Shown piece by piece: positions 1 to 12,219 of a stretch of DNA of 64,000 nt. The first letter of the stretch is position 1. Every line of letters starts with the position of its first letter. A model generated the notes under the pieces. That model saw only the letters and a program-made list of their open reading frames with translations, had not been told where the DNA came from and did no database searches. This DNA comes from Darksidea phi (taxonomy: Eukaryota; Ascomycota; Dothideomycetes; Pleosporales; Lentitheciaceae). Where the stretch lies: the NCBI GenBank assembly GCA_030770425.1, contig JASJFT010000185.1, positions 1 to 64,000 on the forward strand, written 5' to 3'. The translations under genes were made by a program, and so were the position numbers.

Positions 1-306
1 AGGGGATGATTTTTATTAGAGGTTTGGTATTCGCGATATACCTCGATAGGAAGATAAACTACTATCTAGCTATTAGTCAAGACTAGAATAGAAATTCTAT
101 GTGGAGAAGACTACTTAAGATATGTATAGGAATATATAGCTTGAGAAAACTTTTGTATAGATAAAGAGTACTTTAGGATAAAGGAGATATAGTTAGATTG
201 AGTTATAAGTATAACGTAATATTTTGTAAATGGAAATTAGAAAGGGGAGCGAGTTATAAACAGGATTAATACTAAGCCTAATATTAAGCTCTATATAGGC
301 TAGCTA
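1..306. repeat. AT-rich, RIP-like island at left edge
   Basis: The stretch is strongly AT-rich and dominated by TpA dinucleotides (many TATA, TAGA and CTAG words), unlike the adjacent coding DNA. No ORF of useful length is present. This is the usual look of a repeat remnant mutated by RIP (C to T at CpA). The element family cannot be recognised. The last codons of the neighbouring NLR gene run right up to it, so the gene's 3' end may be affected. Confidence 0.55.
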
Positions 307-3300
307 CTAGGCTCGATATCGAGACGCTCGACCATCATTCAATCTAGCCCTCGCCCTTGCGGCCAAAGAGTAAGGAACCCCAGTTGCTTTCCCGCCTAAC
401 CTTTGCCGACGATAGTAGTTCATTGACCAGCGATTCCTCTCCACAAGCACCGGCCCACTCTTACCCTTCTTCGACAGATCGGACCAAGGCTTTCTCGACT
501 GTTCGATCACCATACGAATCCTTTCCTCACGCAGCTGCGGCAACAAACTGGTAGAGACAGCCTCCGCATCAATCCAGCTCGGCAATTTCACGAACTCAAA
601 GTTTGTTTCAGAGCGCTTACATGCTTTAGCATCATCGCTCCAGAGGTTGACTTGGATGCCATTGTGTGCTCCATGGCTTGTGGATATGCCTGAAGTGCTT
701 CCGTCTTTGCGCACGGAGACCTGGCCTCCGTGGACGACGCCCGAGGGAGTGACATCGACGTCTGAGACTTTCGGAAAGATGGATTGGTTGCTGATACCCA
801 TCCACTCTCCCACCTCGGTGCCGCCGGAGTGTGTATCTTCGACTACGGGTAGTGTGTCGAGGAGTTTGCGGATGCTAAGAGGTATTTCTCTCGTAACGGG
901 GTACATCGCTGCTACCGGCTTCACGATCACGAATTTGCCGCAGCTTGTGAAGGTTACGGATTCGAAGCTATCGAAGCCATAATAAATCTGTTCAATGCTA
1001 CTAATATCTGCTGTTGTCAGCTTGGGTCTCTGGTTCCAAAAAATTGGAGCTAAATTACCGTTATTGTAAGGCCACAGGTACACGCAACCAACGATTGCAA
1101 AAACGACGAGAGCCTGGCTGGGGTGGAAAGCTACGGCGTCGCAATGCATTTCCTTAGTTCCTCGGTAGAGCTGGGCGCTTCCACCGTTCATTAGACGCGG
1201 TTCGGAAGCTGAGTCAGGGTGGCCTAGATCGTATACGGCAAGATTGCTGGGCTTAGAAGAAGCTTTGTCGAGGAAGAAGGCATAGCGGCCGTCCATGCTA
1301 ATCCATGTCCAATAAAGATAGAGCATGCAATTGCGATGGATCCAGGAGTCCAAGGTGACGGTTCCTGAGTAGCCGGTGTCTGTACCGTAAGTGCTCGTAC
1401 TAGCAGTCATGTCCCAAGCCTCCTTAAGGATGTCGTTGAAGTCTGGTACAACAGAAGAAATGTGATAAGATGGTTGCCCATTCATAGCAGGCTGGGGCGT
1501 GTATATATCTCCTAAGACCGAAAACCGCCGCAACGATGAGCTGATTGCGACAGGACACTGCAATCGACACGTGTCTGCTAGAGTGCCTTGCCCATCCTTC
1601 CATAAAGATTGTCGGATTTGCGTCCACACTTTAGATCTATCGAGATTGCAATCTAGTTCAAAGACTGCCACCGGATCGTTCACTATCGAGAAGACCTGGT
1701 ATCGAGCGATCCATCCCGCGGAGAGCCTTTTTAGCACAGTATTCATATCCTCGGTCCAAGAGAGGCGCTGATCCGTTCGCATGGCGAGGTCCTGGTAAGC
1801 TCTACACAAGGTAAGTACGATGCGCAGAGGCCTTTATTCGTATGCGAAGCCTTACCTGGAGGGCCATATGCTAAGAACGGCGAGATGGACTCCGTCCGGA
1901 GACATTGCTGAAATTGTTTTCAGCGACACTTTGCTAAGTCCCGAGGATTCCTGATCTTCTGGATCAAATTTGTAGATATCCATCATATCAGTCTGAGCAA
2001 TAAATGGATTTGGCTCAAAGGCGGCGCATTCCATCCAGATACACGAAGGATTCCAGATCAGCTGCTGACCCCAATTCTCGCTCAATGTCTGCAAGTATTC
2101 AGCCAGCAGTGAGAGTTGCTCCCAGACGTCTTTATGACGCAGTTCAGGTAGGTCCTTGAATTTAATTCGTGCCACCTCTGCGCAGCGGGTCAGGGACTCG
2201 GTCCCAATCGCGGAGCCGAAGATATGGTGGGCTTCTATCCAAACGGTTATCTGGCCTGGCGCTGAAAGAAATGCCGATATTGCCGTAACCAGTTCACAAT
2301 ATTTCTGGTGTTGGGTCGATTTGGGGTTATCGAGGTCCGTACCAGCACCATCCAAGGACTGCTCAAGATGATAAATCCAGCTCAAGGCTGAGTAATTGCT
2401 GAGTGGGTACTTCTCGACTAGCGAAGATGCGGAAATGCTTTCTCCAACGTTACCACTTGGTGATTGCGGAGAAATACAAGTCAGCAAGTATTGTATGCAA
2501 CCTCTGGCGAGTATAGCATGAGACGTCGCTCTGGACAGGGAGATTGATCGATCATCGTCCGCCTCGGTGTGATGAAGGAAATCCTTTACGGAGACGTGCA
2601 CGAATCGAAAGACTGGGGGTTTCCGCGAAGAGTCCTTTTTCACCAAGCAGGCACAACTTACGATTACGCTCTGCTCAAAGTGATCTTCCTCGTTTGCTTC
2701 TTCTTCGGTCTCGGTGTACACCAGCCGACTCGATTCTCGCAGCTCTTCCGCAGAGAGCTCCCTTTGTGCGTGCGTTAACCAAGTGATGATCCACTCCGCT
2801 AGCCGTCGCTCTGCTGATTCAAGACGATAAATATGTGCCATAATACGATCATAGACGTCGTCGAGACGTTCTGGCGTTGTGATGTTCAGTATGAGCTTCA
2901 CTCGTTTCTTGGGCTGCCAAGCAGGAAGCTTTAGAAAGGCGATCATTAATTTCGCCCAAAGGAACATGCCGTCGGATCCAGACCCAAGATGGTCCGCCAA
3001 TACCCGCAAGTCTGCGTCTGCTGGCATCAGCCTGCGTTGCTTGATAAGCTGCAACTGGGAGGTGCCGTAATGCCCAATGTCAGACTCGGTCCGTTTTCCG
3101 ATATTGAAGCGTCGTTGAGGTGGAAGTGCGTCTGTTAAAGCAATCACGTTGGGCCGACCGAACATCAGAACTTTCGCACCACACGGGCCGAAGACCTCTA
3201 TTATATCAGACACAAAATCTTCCTTGTCGTCGCACTCGTCGATGCCGTCAAAAACAGCATAAGTGGTGGGTCCTGAGTCAAGGCAAATTCGTATCAAGTC

Positions 3301-4976
3301 AATCATCTCTGGGATAGAAGCAGTCTTCTGTCCCTTCGACGAATTGACTATAGCGAATTCGAAGGTTTCAACTAGATCGGGATCATTTCTCCGGTAATGT
3401 AGGGCTTGGGCTAGTATCGATCGATAGGCACTATCTCGTCTGGAAACAGCAAGGAGTTCTGAGAAGAAAAAGTAATAACAATGCGAGTTTGGCGGATCAT
3501 GCAGTCCTTCGACGGCTGCTGCAGCGAGGACGGATTTTCCATTGCCTGGATCACCTGGAATCAAGGATATCAGCGATCACTTACTTATAGAAAAGGGATT
3601 AGTCTGCATTACCTGAGACATAAAGAGCTTTCTGCTGAAATTGTTCTTCGGTTTTAGTATCTGGGAGTTTTGAGGACTTCCAGTCCCAGAAAGTGGCTTC
3701 CCTAAAAAACCATTGCGTCGTCCCTGACTCCCGCGCAGCGCAATGTTCATCGTAGTTTCTCGCGAATTCTGGCGCGTCGAGCCAAGCTTGTATGCGAAGT
3801 ATTTTATCAGCGAGCATGTCTGTTGAGTTAGCTTCAGATGAGTTGAGTTTCAATTGACAACGGACCTTGTTCAAAGAGTCGTCGCTGCTCGTGCGGCCCG
3901 TGCTGCTCGTTGCACAGCTCAGCATACTCAGCTGCCCGCCATCGCAGCCTTTCTATTGCTCTCTCGCTGCATTTAGTGTACTCATGCCGTCTCTCCTCAT
4001 CTGCGGCTTGTCTGGCTTCGAAATTCGCGGTTGCTTCCTTTTTTCGCATGGCTATAGGCTGCGCTAATCTTGTCATGTTCTCCCGTTCCATTTGCAATGC
4101 GCTTTCTTGAGCCGTCAACTGTGCCATCGAGATCTCTAGATGCGCGATCTGTACCTCACGGCGAATGACTTCATCTTGCTGTCCTAGACGTACCTGAAGG
4201 TCCTTGAACCGGATTTCAAATGGTGTAATGGACAGTTGGGCAACGATTGAGAGCATCCATCGAGACCCTGTAGCGTTGAGCGGAGTCATAAAGCCACGGG
4301 CAACACTTACTCCCATCTTTACGCTTGAATACCCCGCTAACACCTTTGAAGAAGAAGAAAAGATCCAAGTATATTTGTTGGAGTGCAAACTTAAGTCGCG
4401 TTGACGGCTCCCTTCCATATTTGCGCAGTATCTGTTGTAGCTCCTCTAGTTGGGGTAGCTTGACCGCAAGGGTGTCCAGTGTATTGGCAAGCTTTTCGAA
4501 AAACGTAACGTAATTACAAGCAAACTAACACAATCAGTTACTGAGGTTGCTTCTCCACTGAACTGCACTACCAGAAGAGCGGCTCGAATACTACCCCAAA
4601 TGATACCGGCTATTTCTGGATGAGATTGAACAATGAGCCCTATGGCGTCAAAGTATGGCTCCAGTTTCTCGGTGAACTTCTGTACTTTGCCGAGCGAGTT
4701 CCGCAACCGTCTTTCATGGTTTTTACGTAGGAAAACAGCTGTATTTTTGATCTCATGGATCAGCTGCGTCGAAGACTGACAGGAAGGTAAATCAGCCTTT
4801 TCTTCGACCGATAGAGTGGCAAAATAGTGCTTCTGTGTCTCGAGAAAGGTGTCCAATGTTAGCGCATGGGTAGGATTGTGGTCTTTCAGCGAATTGAGGA
4901 CGCCTTCCATGCCAGCCTGAAGATTTACTTCCCCGCCCGCGATCCGGCTGCTATGGTCATTAGTAGCGTTTGCCAT
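307..4976 (-). CDS. NACHT NLR-like protein (DUF7708-type N-terminus, NACHT, degenerate propeller)
   Basis: Six inferred exons (minus): 4976-4572, 4524-4311, 4267-3866, 3819-3613, 3554-1856, 1801-307; all junctions are GT-AG and keep frame, giving about 1473 aa. The N-terminus (about 60-210) resembles the DUF7708 helical domain that precedes NACHT in many fungal proteins. A charged coiled-coil stretch (about 230-340) follows, then NACHT with Walker A GDPGNGKS (410-417) and Walker B VFDGIDECDD (from about 510). The C-terminal 500 residues contain weak WD-like strands (for example SPDGVHLAVL, SMDGRYAFFL) but no clean WD40 repeats. Family knowledge: fungal STAND/NLR proteins are signal-transducing ATPases, some controlling heterokaryon incompatibility and regulated cell death. 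Ligand and effector are unknown. The last about 20 codons abut the AT-rich island, so the natural C-terminus may be altered. Confidence 0.85.
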
Positions 4977-7577
4977 TTTTCTGAACAGTCATGCGACCGA
5001 ACACACAATTCGGCTGCCGTGGTCAGTAGCAAGATTAATCACTCTTACAAGGCTGAGCTGAAATACCGACCCCGCCCCCGCCCCCGCCCCCGTTTAGGGC
5101 GCCAAGCATCGAGAACACCTAATTCCAACGCGCCACGTCCGCAACGTCTAAGCCTTGCGTAACGTTAGCTCAGCCTACTACCCTAAAAGCTTGCTTAACT
5201 TTTTTTTGTCTTAGGCTACTGTATAAAATCTGTATATATTAACGTGGTCCACGGACAGAAGAGGTTGGCAGATAGCTGCGTCCTCTGTACTACATGCAAC
5301 CGATCGAGCATCTTTCAATATTTCTCCAGGGGCCGTTAATGATGCATCAAACATACAAGTGGATACTCTATTATGTTGGAAGCTGTTCCAGTATGGTTAC
5401 CAAATCGTTTGTTATGAGGCTGCCATGGCCCACCCTAGACGATGAGGGCAACGATTCCCAGAGTAATGATATCAACAGATTGCTCGCAGAATCGCCTCAT
5501 CATATCATTTAGTCACCATAGGAGCCGGATACGGAAATGGCAGATTTGGATACAGGCTACGATGTCGGATGGCGTGTGGGAGCAATGTTCTTTCCATCGC
5601 ACGACGGATCTTCGCAATTGAAACGACAAGCTAGACCGTTTTCACCCCCCTACCCAAACAACATCACGAACTCCGATACTGCTGCTTCTAGCAGTTTTTC
5701 TCTTCTCTTTCTCAGTTACATGTCTAATTGTATCGAGAATAAATATATTTGCTCCCTCGTCCTTGCCTTCCCTATGCATAGTAGAGCTACGAATAATAAA
5801 TATAACCCCCAATGCTTCCATAAAAGATTCTCATCTTTCCGAAGCCACAAGAAGTGACCCCATTCACCATTATCCCTCCTACCCGCGCTTTCCCTAGAAA
5901 GAATGGGCAGCCTACCGTGGCACGCCATCAAATCTACGCATGGATTTTCATTGTAATTTGCACGCATTGAATAAGTAGTAGTCATCACGTCGTCATACTC
6001 GCGGAACAAATTAAAAAGTTGACGCAATACCATAAAACGCAAAAAGGCTGCCGTAACCAAAGAGGCTGCAGTCGTTGCCTGAGACATCACGGCATAACTG
6101 CGAGGGAAACGGCCCGAGCCTCGTGGAGAAGGTGTGGGTAATGTGAACGTATCAAAGTCCATTATCTGTGATCAGCACGGCATAATTTGCTCTGCTAGCC
6201 AACAATGCAACCACGAGTATTGTTGGACGGATTATATCTGCAAAATGACACGAACTCCATCGTGAAACCGACCACGGCAAGCGCACACTAACACATCGAA
6301 CAACAAGAAGACCCCGGCGCGAATAGCGAGATGTGGGCACCTCAGCTTTTAGTGGAAGATTGTTCCACGTTTGCTGGCCAGCCTTAATTGCAAACCCAGT
6401 AGACCATCATGCGGTTGGGCTAGCTACTTGCGAAACCTGTCAGCATTTGATCAACCACCGCTCGGTGAGACTAATGGGCAATATATTCAGATAGGCTGCA
6501 CCAGAGGAATGTACAAGTTGTGCTCCGGTCCCATGAGAAGGCAAACAAAACCTAGGATGAACGAACAGGTAGCAGCATGTTCGGAAAACATGAGACGGCG
6601 CAATAACCGTGACGGTTTCGCTCGCATGCTTGTGGGAGTGACCTGTAGTGCTTGTGGAGTGACACGACACTCGCAGTTGGGGAGGGTCTTAGGAGCGCAT
6701 TACCTTGTGTAGCAACATTTGAACCATAGCAACCGTGACGAGTCGGCGGATGAGCGCATAAGTAACTTTATGAAAGGCAGCAGTGCATGCATCATGCTCG
6801 TCAGTCTGTGTATCTGGATGTGTTTGTCAAGGCCTCAAAGCAGGAACGACTGGAATGTGACGTGGCGAACCCGCCGCGCAGTCGTAGCTCAGCTGATAAT
6901 AAGGGCCCTTGGGTGACTTCGACGTTACATACTTTCCGTGTATGACGGCACAGCCCTCTGGCGAGTATCAGTATCACCCCTCGAAAGCTCTCGGGGTAGG
7001 TGGTACGCAGAACCGACTACGCCCCATGCACTCCGTGTCTCAGGATCCCGCGCGTCACGCCTGAACATGAATAATGGAAGCGTTCGAATAAGCTTTTGAC
7101 GGGCGCCCAGCATGCACTGCTAGCGAGGCTTACGAAGACGGGGATTTCGGCTGAATTTTTGAAGGGTGCTATGTTTCGCTCATGTAAAGCGCTTGGTCCT
7201 GACCTCGTCCAGAAGCTGACGAGCGGAAAACTGCAGTGTGCGCAGAAGCCGGAGGGCCAAATCGGTCAAGCATTTCTGGAGCAGTGTCTAGGCCAGAAGC
7301 GACGCTGTCTTGCAAGCAGTGGAAGTTCATGTTGTTATCGCCAGGTCGACTGGTCTGTCTTATTTTTCTCTATAGTGCCAGCGGGTCTCTATCCAGATAT
7401 ACAATAAACTTTAGTCCGGACCCATCCGGAGTTCCCGTAATTCCACCCATGCCAGGGCTTCCAAAGAAAAGTAAAATGAAAAGTATACATCTAAAATGAC
7501 CGTGTGACAAATCCACCTCGATCAGATCAATCCGTCCAACTACCGCTCAAACATCCCGCGGAGTAGAATTTACTTCC
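4977..7577. other. 2.6-kb stretch without a convincing gene
   Basis: Upstream region of the NLR gene and downstream region of the repeat-protein gene. It contains a GCCCCC-type simple repeat at 5070-5092. The only notable reading frame is 5716-6162 (minus, 148 codons from an ATG, with two hydrophobic stretches and no recognised domain). I do not call it a gene. Base composition is neither strongly RIP-like nor clearly coding. Confidence 0.4.
5070..5092. repeat. (CCCCCG)n simple repeat
   Basis: Roughly four consecutive CCCCCG-type units just upstream of the NLR gene start at 4976. It would be G-rich in the sense direction of that gene and could form a structured G-rich tract in its 5' flank. 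A functional role is speculation. Confidence 0.6.
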
Positions 7578-9493
7578 TCACTTAGCACCATTAAGGAGGC
7601 TATCCAAGAGACCGTTGATGGAATCTTGGCCTCCGGCAGAAGCAGCACCAGCTTTCTGAGCACCGGCTTGCTGCTCTGCTTGGGCAGCGGGGTCATGGGC
7701 ATTCTGTTCATTGCCTTGAGCTTGCTCCTGGGCGGCGGCTTGGTCTTTAGCGGCGGCTTCATCTTTGCCAGCGGCTTGGTCTTTGGCGGCGGCTTGCTCC
7801 TGAGCGGCGGCTTGCTCCTGGGCGGCAGCTTGCTCATGGGCGGCGGCTTGGTCTTTGGCAGCGGCTTGGTCTTTGTCGGCAGCTTGGTCCTTAGCGGCAG
7901 CCTCTTGTTCTTTTTTCGCGGCTTCTTCCTGCTTAGCAGCATCTTTAGCGGCAGCCTCTTGTTGCTTCTTAGCAGCTTCTTCCTGCTTAGCAGCTTCTTT
8001 AGCGGCAGCCTCTTGTTGCTTCTGAGCAGCTTCTTGTTCCTTCTTAGCAGCCTCTTGTTGGGCGGCAGCATCTTTCTTAGCAGCAGCCTCTTGTTCTTTC
8101 TTAGCAGCCTCTTCCTTAGCAGCAGCGTCTTTAGCGGCGGCTTCCTGTTCCTTCTTGGCGGCCTCTTCCTTGGCGGCAGCATCCTTGGCGGCAGCTTCCT
8201 GTTCCTTCTTGGCAGCTTCTTCCTTAGCGGCAGCCTCTTGTTCAGCGGCGGCTTGATCAGCTCCAGCATCTGCAGTGCCGTTGGCAGCGATACCAGTGCC
8301 ATTCACGGCTTCGGTACCGTTCGCAACAGCTCCAGCGTCAACAACAGCGGTGGCATCTATTTGTCCGTTAGTAAGAACCACGAATAATATCGTCAAGGGA
8401 TCCACTCACTACCAGCGGCAGCCTGTTCCTCAGCAGCTTTCTGATCGGCAGCAGCTTGTTGCTCCATGGCGGCCTTGTGCTCAGCAGCGGCCTGTTCCTC
8501 GGCGGCTTTCTGATCCGCAGCTTTCTGGTCGGCATCTTTTTGGTCGGCATCGTTCTGGCCGGCGGCATTCTGATCAGCAGCAGCTTGGTGCTCCATGGCG
8601 GCTTGTTGTTCCGCGGCAGCTTGTTCCTCGGCAGCTTTCTGGTCGGCAGCACCTTGTTGCTCCATGGCGGCGTTCTGGTCAGCAGCAGCTTGTTGCTCCA
8701 TGGCGGCCTTGTGCTCAGCAGCGGCCTGTTCCTCGGCAGCTTTCTGGTCGGCAGCACCCTGTTGCTCCATGGCGGCGTTCTGGTCAGCAGCAGCTTGGTG
8801 CTCCATGGCGGCTTGTTGTTCAGCGGCATTCTGGTCAGCAGCACCTTGTTGCTCCATGGCGGCGTTCTGGTCAGCAGCAGCTTGGTGCTCCATGGCAGCT
8901 TGTTGTTCAGCGGCAGCTTGCTCAGCAGCGGCTTGATCGGCCTGCTCTTGATTGTCCTTGTCATTCTTGCCCTTGCCTTTGCCCTTCCCCTTGCCCTTGC
9001 CCTTGCCCTTAGCGGCGTCGGCAGGCTCGGTCTCGTTTGCTGCAGCAGCGTTCTGGTCGACATTGGCATCGGCTTGTTGCTCTGCAGCGGCGGCATCAGC
9101 AGCAGCCTGGTCGTCCTGATTGTTGTTGGCCTCCCCCTTTGCCGCATTCATTTCGTCGGCGGCATCAGCCTGATCGTCTGCATTGTCGTCCTCGTCTGCG
9201 TTGTCGTTCTCATCTGCGTTCGCTGCGTCATCTTTACCGTTCTGGCCCCGGCCTTTACCAGCTCCAGCATTTTGGCCGTCACCCCCGCGTGCTTGAAGAA
9301 GAGCACTACGGAGCGCCAAAGCTCTCTTGCTGAAGTCTGCGACCAAGGCCTCCCGACGACCAAAGTTGGTTGGTGGAAGGACGACACCCTCGGTTTCGGC
9401 GGTCACCACTGGTCCGGGCTTAACGAAAGCAGTGGGAGCTGCAGCAACGAGGCTGGCTGAAAGGAGCGTAAGAAGAGGGATAGCGGTCTTCAT
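7578..9493 (-). CDS. secreted Ala/Gln/Glu/Lys-rich tandem-repeat protein (LEA-like)
   Basis: Two exons: 9493 to about 8410 and 8356-7578. The intron has a GTGAGT (or overlapping GTAGTG) donor, a CTAAC branch point and acceptor AAATAG; both donors keep frame. About 619 aa. The N-terminus is a clear signal peptide (Met-Lys-Thr, Leu-rich core, VAAAP). There is a KR dibasic at 56-57 (possible Kex2 site), an acidic N/D-rich segment, and a run of Lys-Gly dipeptides near residue 165. The rest is almost only A, Q, E, D, K, N, M and H. The first half repeats an 11-residue-like pattern (AAMEQQGAADQN); the second half uses AAAKEEAAKKEQE and hexads such as AAAKDQ. Such 11-mer A/E/K/Q patterns are typical of group-3 LEA proteins and long single helices. 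Function is not known; desiccation or cell-wall protection is inference. Copy number is probably variable between strains. Confidence 0.8.
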
Positions 9494-11640
9494 AATGAAA
9501 GTTGTTCGGATGGAAAAAGATAAATGTAAGGGATAGTAATCTTGAGCTCTGCTCGTTCAAGAAAAGAATGTAAGTGTGTAGTGTCCTGCACCAAAGAATG
9601 GATCAAGAACTGGAATGGGGCGGGAGTTGGAAGTGAGGTGGATTACAGTCGGTGGTCGAAGGTTGGTATATATACCGTGGTTGGGCGCGTCTGATTGAAC
9701 AGCCTCTGCACCGTGCGGAGTATCACCCCTTGAAGATCCTCAGGATACTCAATTTACAGGCCGGTTCATTTTTAGAACGAACCAAGCCGTCGCCTCAACA
9801 AGTCCGCCATTGCGCGTCTAACGCTTGGTGCCGGAGGATGCCTCGCGAGGACCAGGCACAATAGGAATGAACAACTGCGGTCTCCACTCTTCTCACACAG
9901 GAACAGCAAATCCTCGCATCGCTTGTGGTCCTGCACTCGGGTATCGAACATGTGGACTTGGTTGTGCCTGGGACGAAACGACGAATAAAACGCATTGAAT
10001 GTTGAAATGGCTGGGGCAATGACGCCGGATGTTGCCGCGGGCCAATCTCATGGAGAGATGTCAAACCGTAGCCCCAACGTCTCTCGTTAGAGATCTTGTA
10101 GCAGACAGACCGGGGTAGTGTAGAGCCGAGAAGAAGCTTGTTCAAACGCATAAGTTTGGTGTGTGACTGAGGCTGCACACAGGCAGGGGGCTTGACGCTT
10201 GGCTGGTTTCAGGGAACACCGAGTGTTGCAGCCTCATCTCCAAGGGGAAACACGCCGGGTAACGTGAGCACGCAACTCATCGGCGCACGTGAAGGACGTC
10301 TGGACGAGACCAGGAAGAAAAGTAAGAATGAAGCGGGCTGCTTCATGGAACACTTGTTGTGTTGGGTAAGAACGCCTTTCTGCCCTGTTCATTTCAGCAG
10401 ATCATCACACAATGCGACGATTCTGGTCGTCGCATTCGCCCAGTTGATCGAGAGAGAAGCGCGCACCGTCCCAACAATCGCTCAGTCGTTGCAGTCGTGT
10501 TTGCGCCGTCGTCGTGGGGTTTCATTCCACACCCATGCCCCGGGGTTACAGCAACCCGGGGTGAGATCTGGGCGCGTCCAGGGCGATTGACACATCGACA
10601 TGCGTTTTACGGCCCTCCTACCTCTGGACAGCAAACAATGACCCGTTATTCCCAGACGTAGGACTGAGGTTGTGTGGATGAGGAGGAACGGAGGTGTCTC
10701 TCGAGTTCGGCGGAACGATGGTCCGTGGAGAGATCTGCAACGAACTTCGGTTTTCCTGGTGCCATCTCCATACCTTCGCGTCAGAGGTGTCGCAAACTTT
10801 GATATAGCACCGCCTTAGGTCCGAGACAATGGACACTGACTCTCTTCAGGATAAGCTTTACTGACGTCGTCGTACAAATTGCGGTGCAGGGCGAAGTGTA
10901 ATTGAATTGACCACACGCGCACGACTACCTGAGGTGGGCAAGACGGAACCCTCCAGACAGAAGCTTGGATGCCGACCTTGTTCAGTCTAGCTATGCTCTC
11001 GCTGCCGAACCCGTGTATGATGCAGCCCATCATAACAAGTTCGAAATCATCGATGTGCCCACAACTTGTGCTGCGTTCACGACTCCGCTTGTGGCAAAAC
11101 GCCAAGCCACCAGCTATAGTTGAGCCCATTTGATCCATCACACCACAAATTTCGCGTCTTCAAAGGGGCCCCGAGGTTTAACTGTAAGCTACACTGACCA
11201 CTGCGTCTACCAGGAAACTAACCTCGCCAAACCACTCGCTACAATGGACTCCAGCGAGCGAACGAAGATACCCCTACCACCTCCCTCATACCACCGCTCC
11301 ACACACTTCATCTCAAGTACGAACACTAGCCAGCTGATCACGTTCCGACCCAAATTACCGAGTGCACTGGATGCAGCTCGTAATTCACCTAGCAAGATCA
11401 GCAAACACTCAGCACTCGCAATCCGTGCACTTGCTCCGGGTACCCGCGTCATTGTTCCGGGAGTGCCGCCCGAAGTCGCCCTCGCTAGGGTTTTCGATAT
11501 ACAGAGAGCCCTGGCCACCGTAATCGTTGTTACAGAAGCCACTGCAGCTAGTCGCGGTTAGTACTGCGCTACAGGAAAGTTTTCGACTCGTTACGTGAGA
11601 GGACGAGTCAAGGAACGGAGAAAGGAGAGAGCATACTCGT
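9494..11640. other. gene-poor intergenic region
   Basis: Contains the promoter of the repeat-protein gene at its left end. Reading frames overlap on both strands (for example 11244-11561 plus and 11207-11542 minus, about 105-111 codons) without homology or splice support. I see no RNA gene or recognisable mobile element. Confidence 0.35.
9667..9674 (-). promoter_or_regulatory. TATA box of the repeat-protein gene
   Basis: TATATATA in a palindromic context (GGTATATATACC), about 175 bp upstream of the ATG at 9493. A CCCCT stress-response-like word lies at about 9727. Position and sequence suit a TATA-type, inducible promoter. No experimental support. Confidence 0.4.
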
Positions 11641-11644
11641 AAAA

Positions 11645-12060
11645 CTAGCACACGGTCCCTGCATCAGCGCCTACGCTCGAGATGACGTTGTTCCACTGGG
11701 TATTGACAAGGTTCGTTGGCACGCTAAAAGACGTGTAGAGGAGCGCGCAGCTTCCGCTAGGGTTGAGGTTGATGGCGTTGCGAACATGAACGGCGCCGCT
11801 GGTGCGTTTGTCCTGGAGTGTCCATGTTGGCTTCGAGTTCATGTCTCGTTTTGCAGAAGCTGGGCCGGAATCATACGAAGGCGCCCTTCGCTTCGTCTTC
11901 GGTGCGCAGATCCACGATCTCGACGTCGGCCGGAATGGTGAAGGGCTTCGCCTCTGGAAGAGCAACCGCAGCGACAGAGGTCAGGCCCGCAACCGCGACA
12001 GCAAGAAGGTAGGCGAGAACTTGGGTGTAATCTCGAAGGTGATCTGGATGGGAACTAAGC
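11645..12060 (-). CDS. candidate small secreted protein (start unresolved)
   Basis: On the minus strand a signal-peptide-like core (LAYLLAVAVAGLTSVAA, about 12025-11965) leads into about 30 more residues. A 46-nt GTATGA...CGAAG segment can then be removed in frame to join a second block ending in TGTGC-TAG at 11645. The joined product would be roughly 100-110 aa with only two cysteines, one at the extreme C-terminus. No in-frame ATG lies immediately before the hydrophobic core, so either an upstream exon is missing from my model or the start has been lost. No family recognised. An effector-like secreted protein is possible, but a decayed gene is equally likely. Confidence 0.3.
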
Positions 12061-12219
12061 GCAAGACTGGTCTTGTCGAGGAGCTGCTGAGCTTGAGGCT
12101 TGAGATGCGGTGTCGAAACTTTGAGTAGAAACAAAACTTCCTCTTCACACTCTTTGGCGTCCCTCAACCAGCCCGACCGACTCCAACACTCTCTTTTGCA
12201 CCCGATGCAAGACAAACAT

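Noticed and set aside
4941..5034. Two similar stretches (CGGCTGCTATGGTCATTAGTAG and CGGCTGCCGTGGTCAGTAGC) near the NLR start
   Set aside because: Short, imperfect and without a clear boundary; could be coincidence.
7626..9460. Long hydrophobic open frames on the plus strand (253 and 334 codons) opposite the repeat protein
   Set aside because: They are the antisense of GC-biased Ala/Gln/Glu repeats, which rarely create stops; the minus strand has the signal peptide and consistent splice sites.
7578..9493. Regular repeats considered as a CRISPR array or satellite
   Set aside because: Repeats are degenerate, contiguous, without unique spacers, and follow codon periods of a protein.
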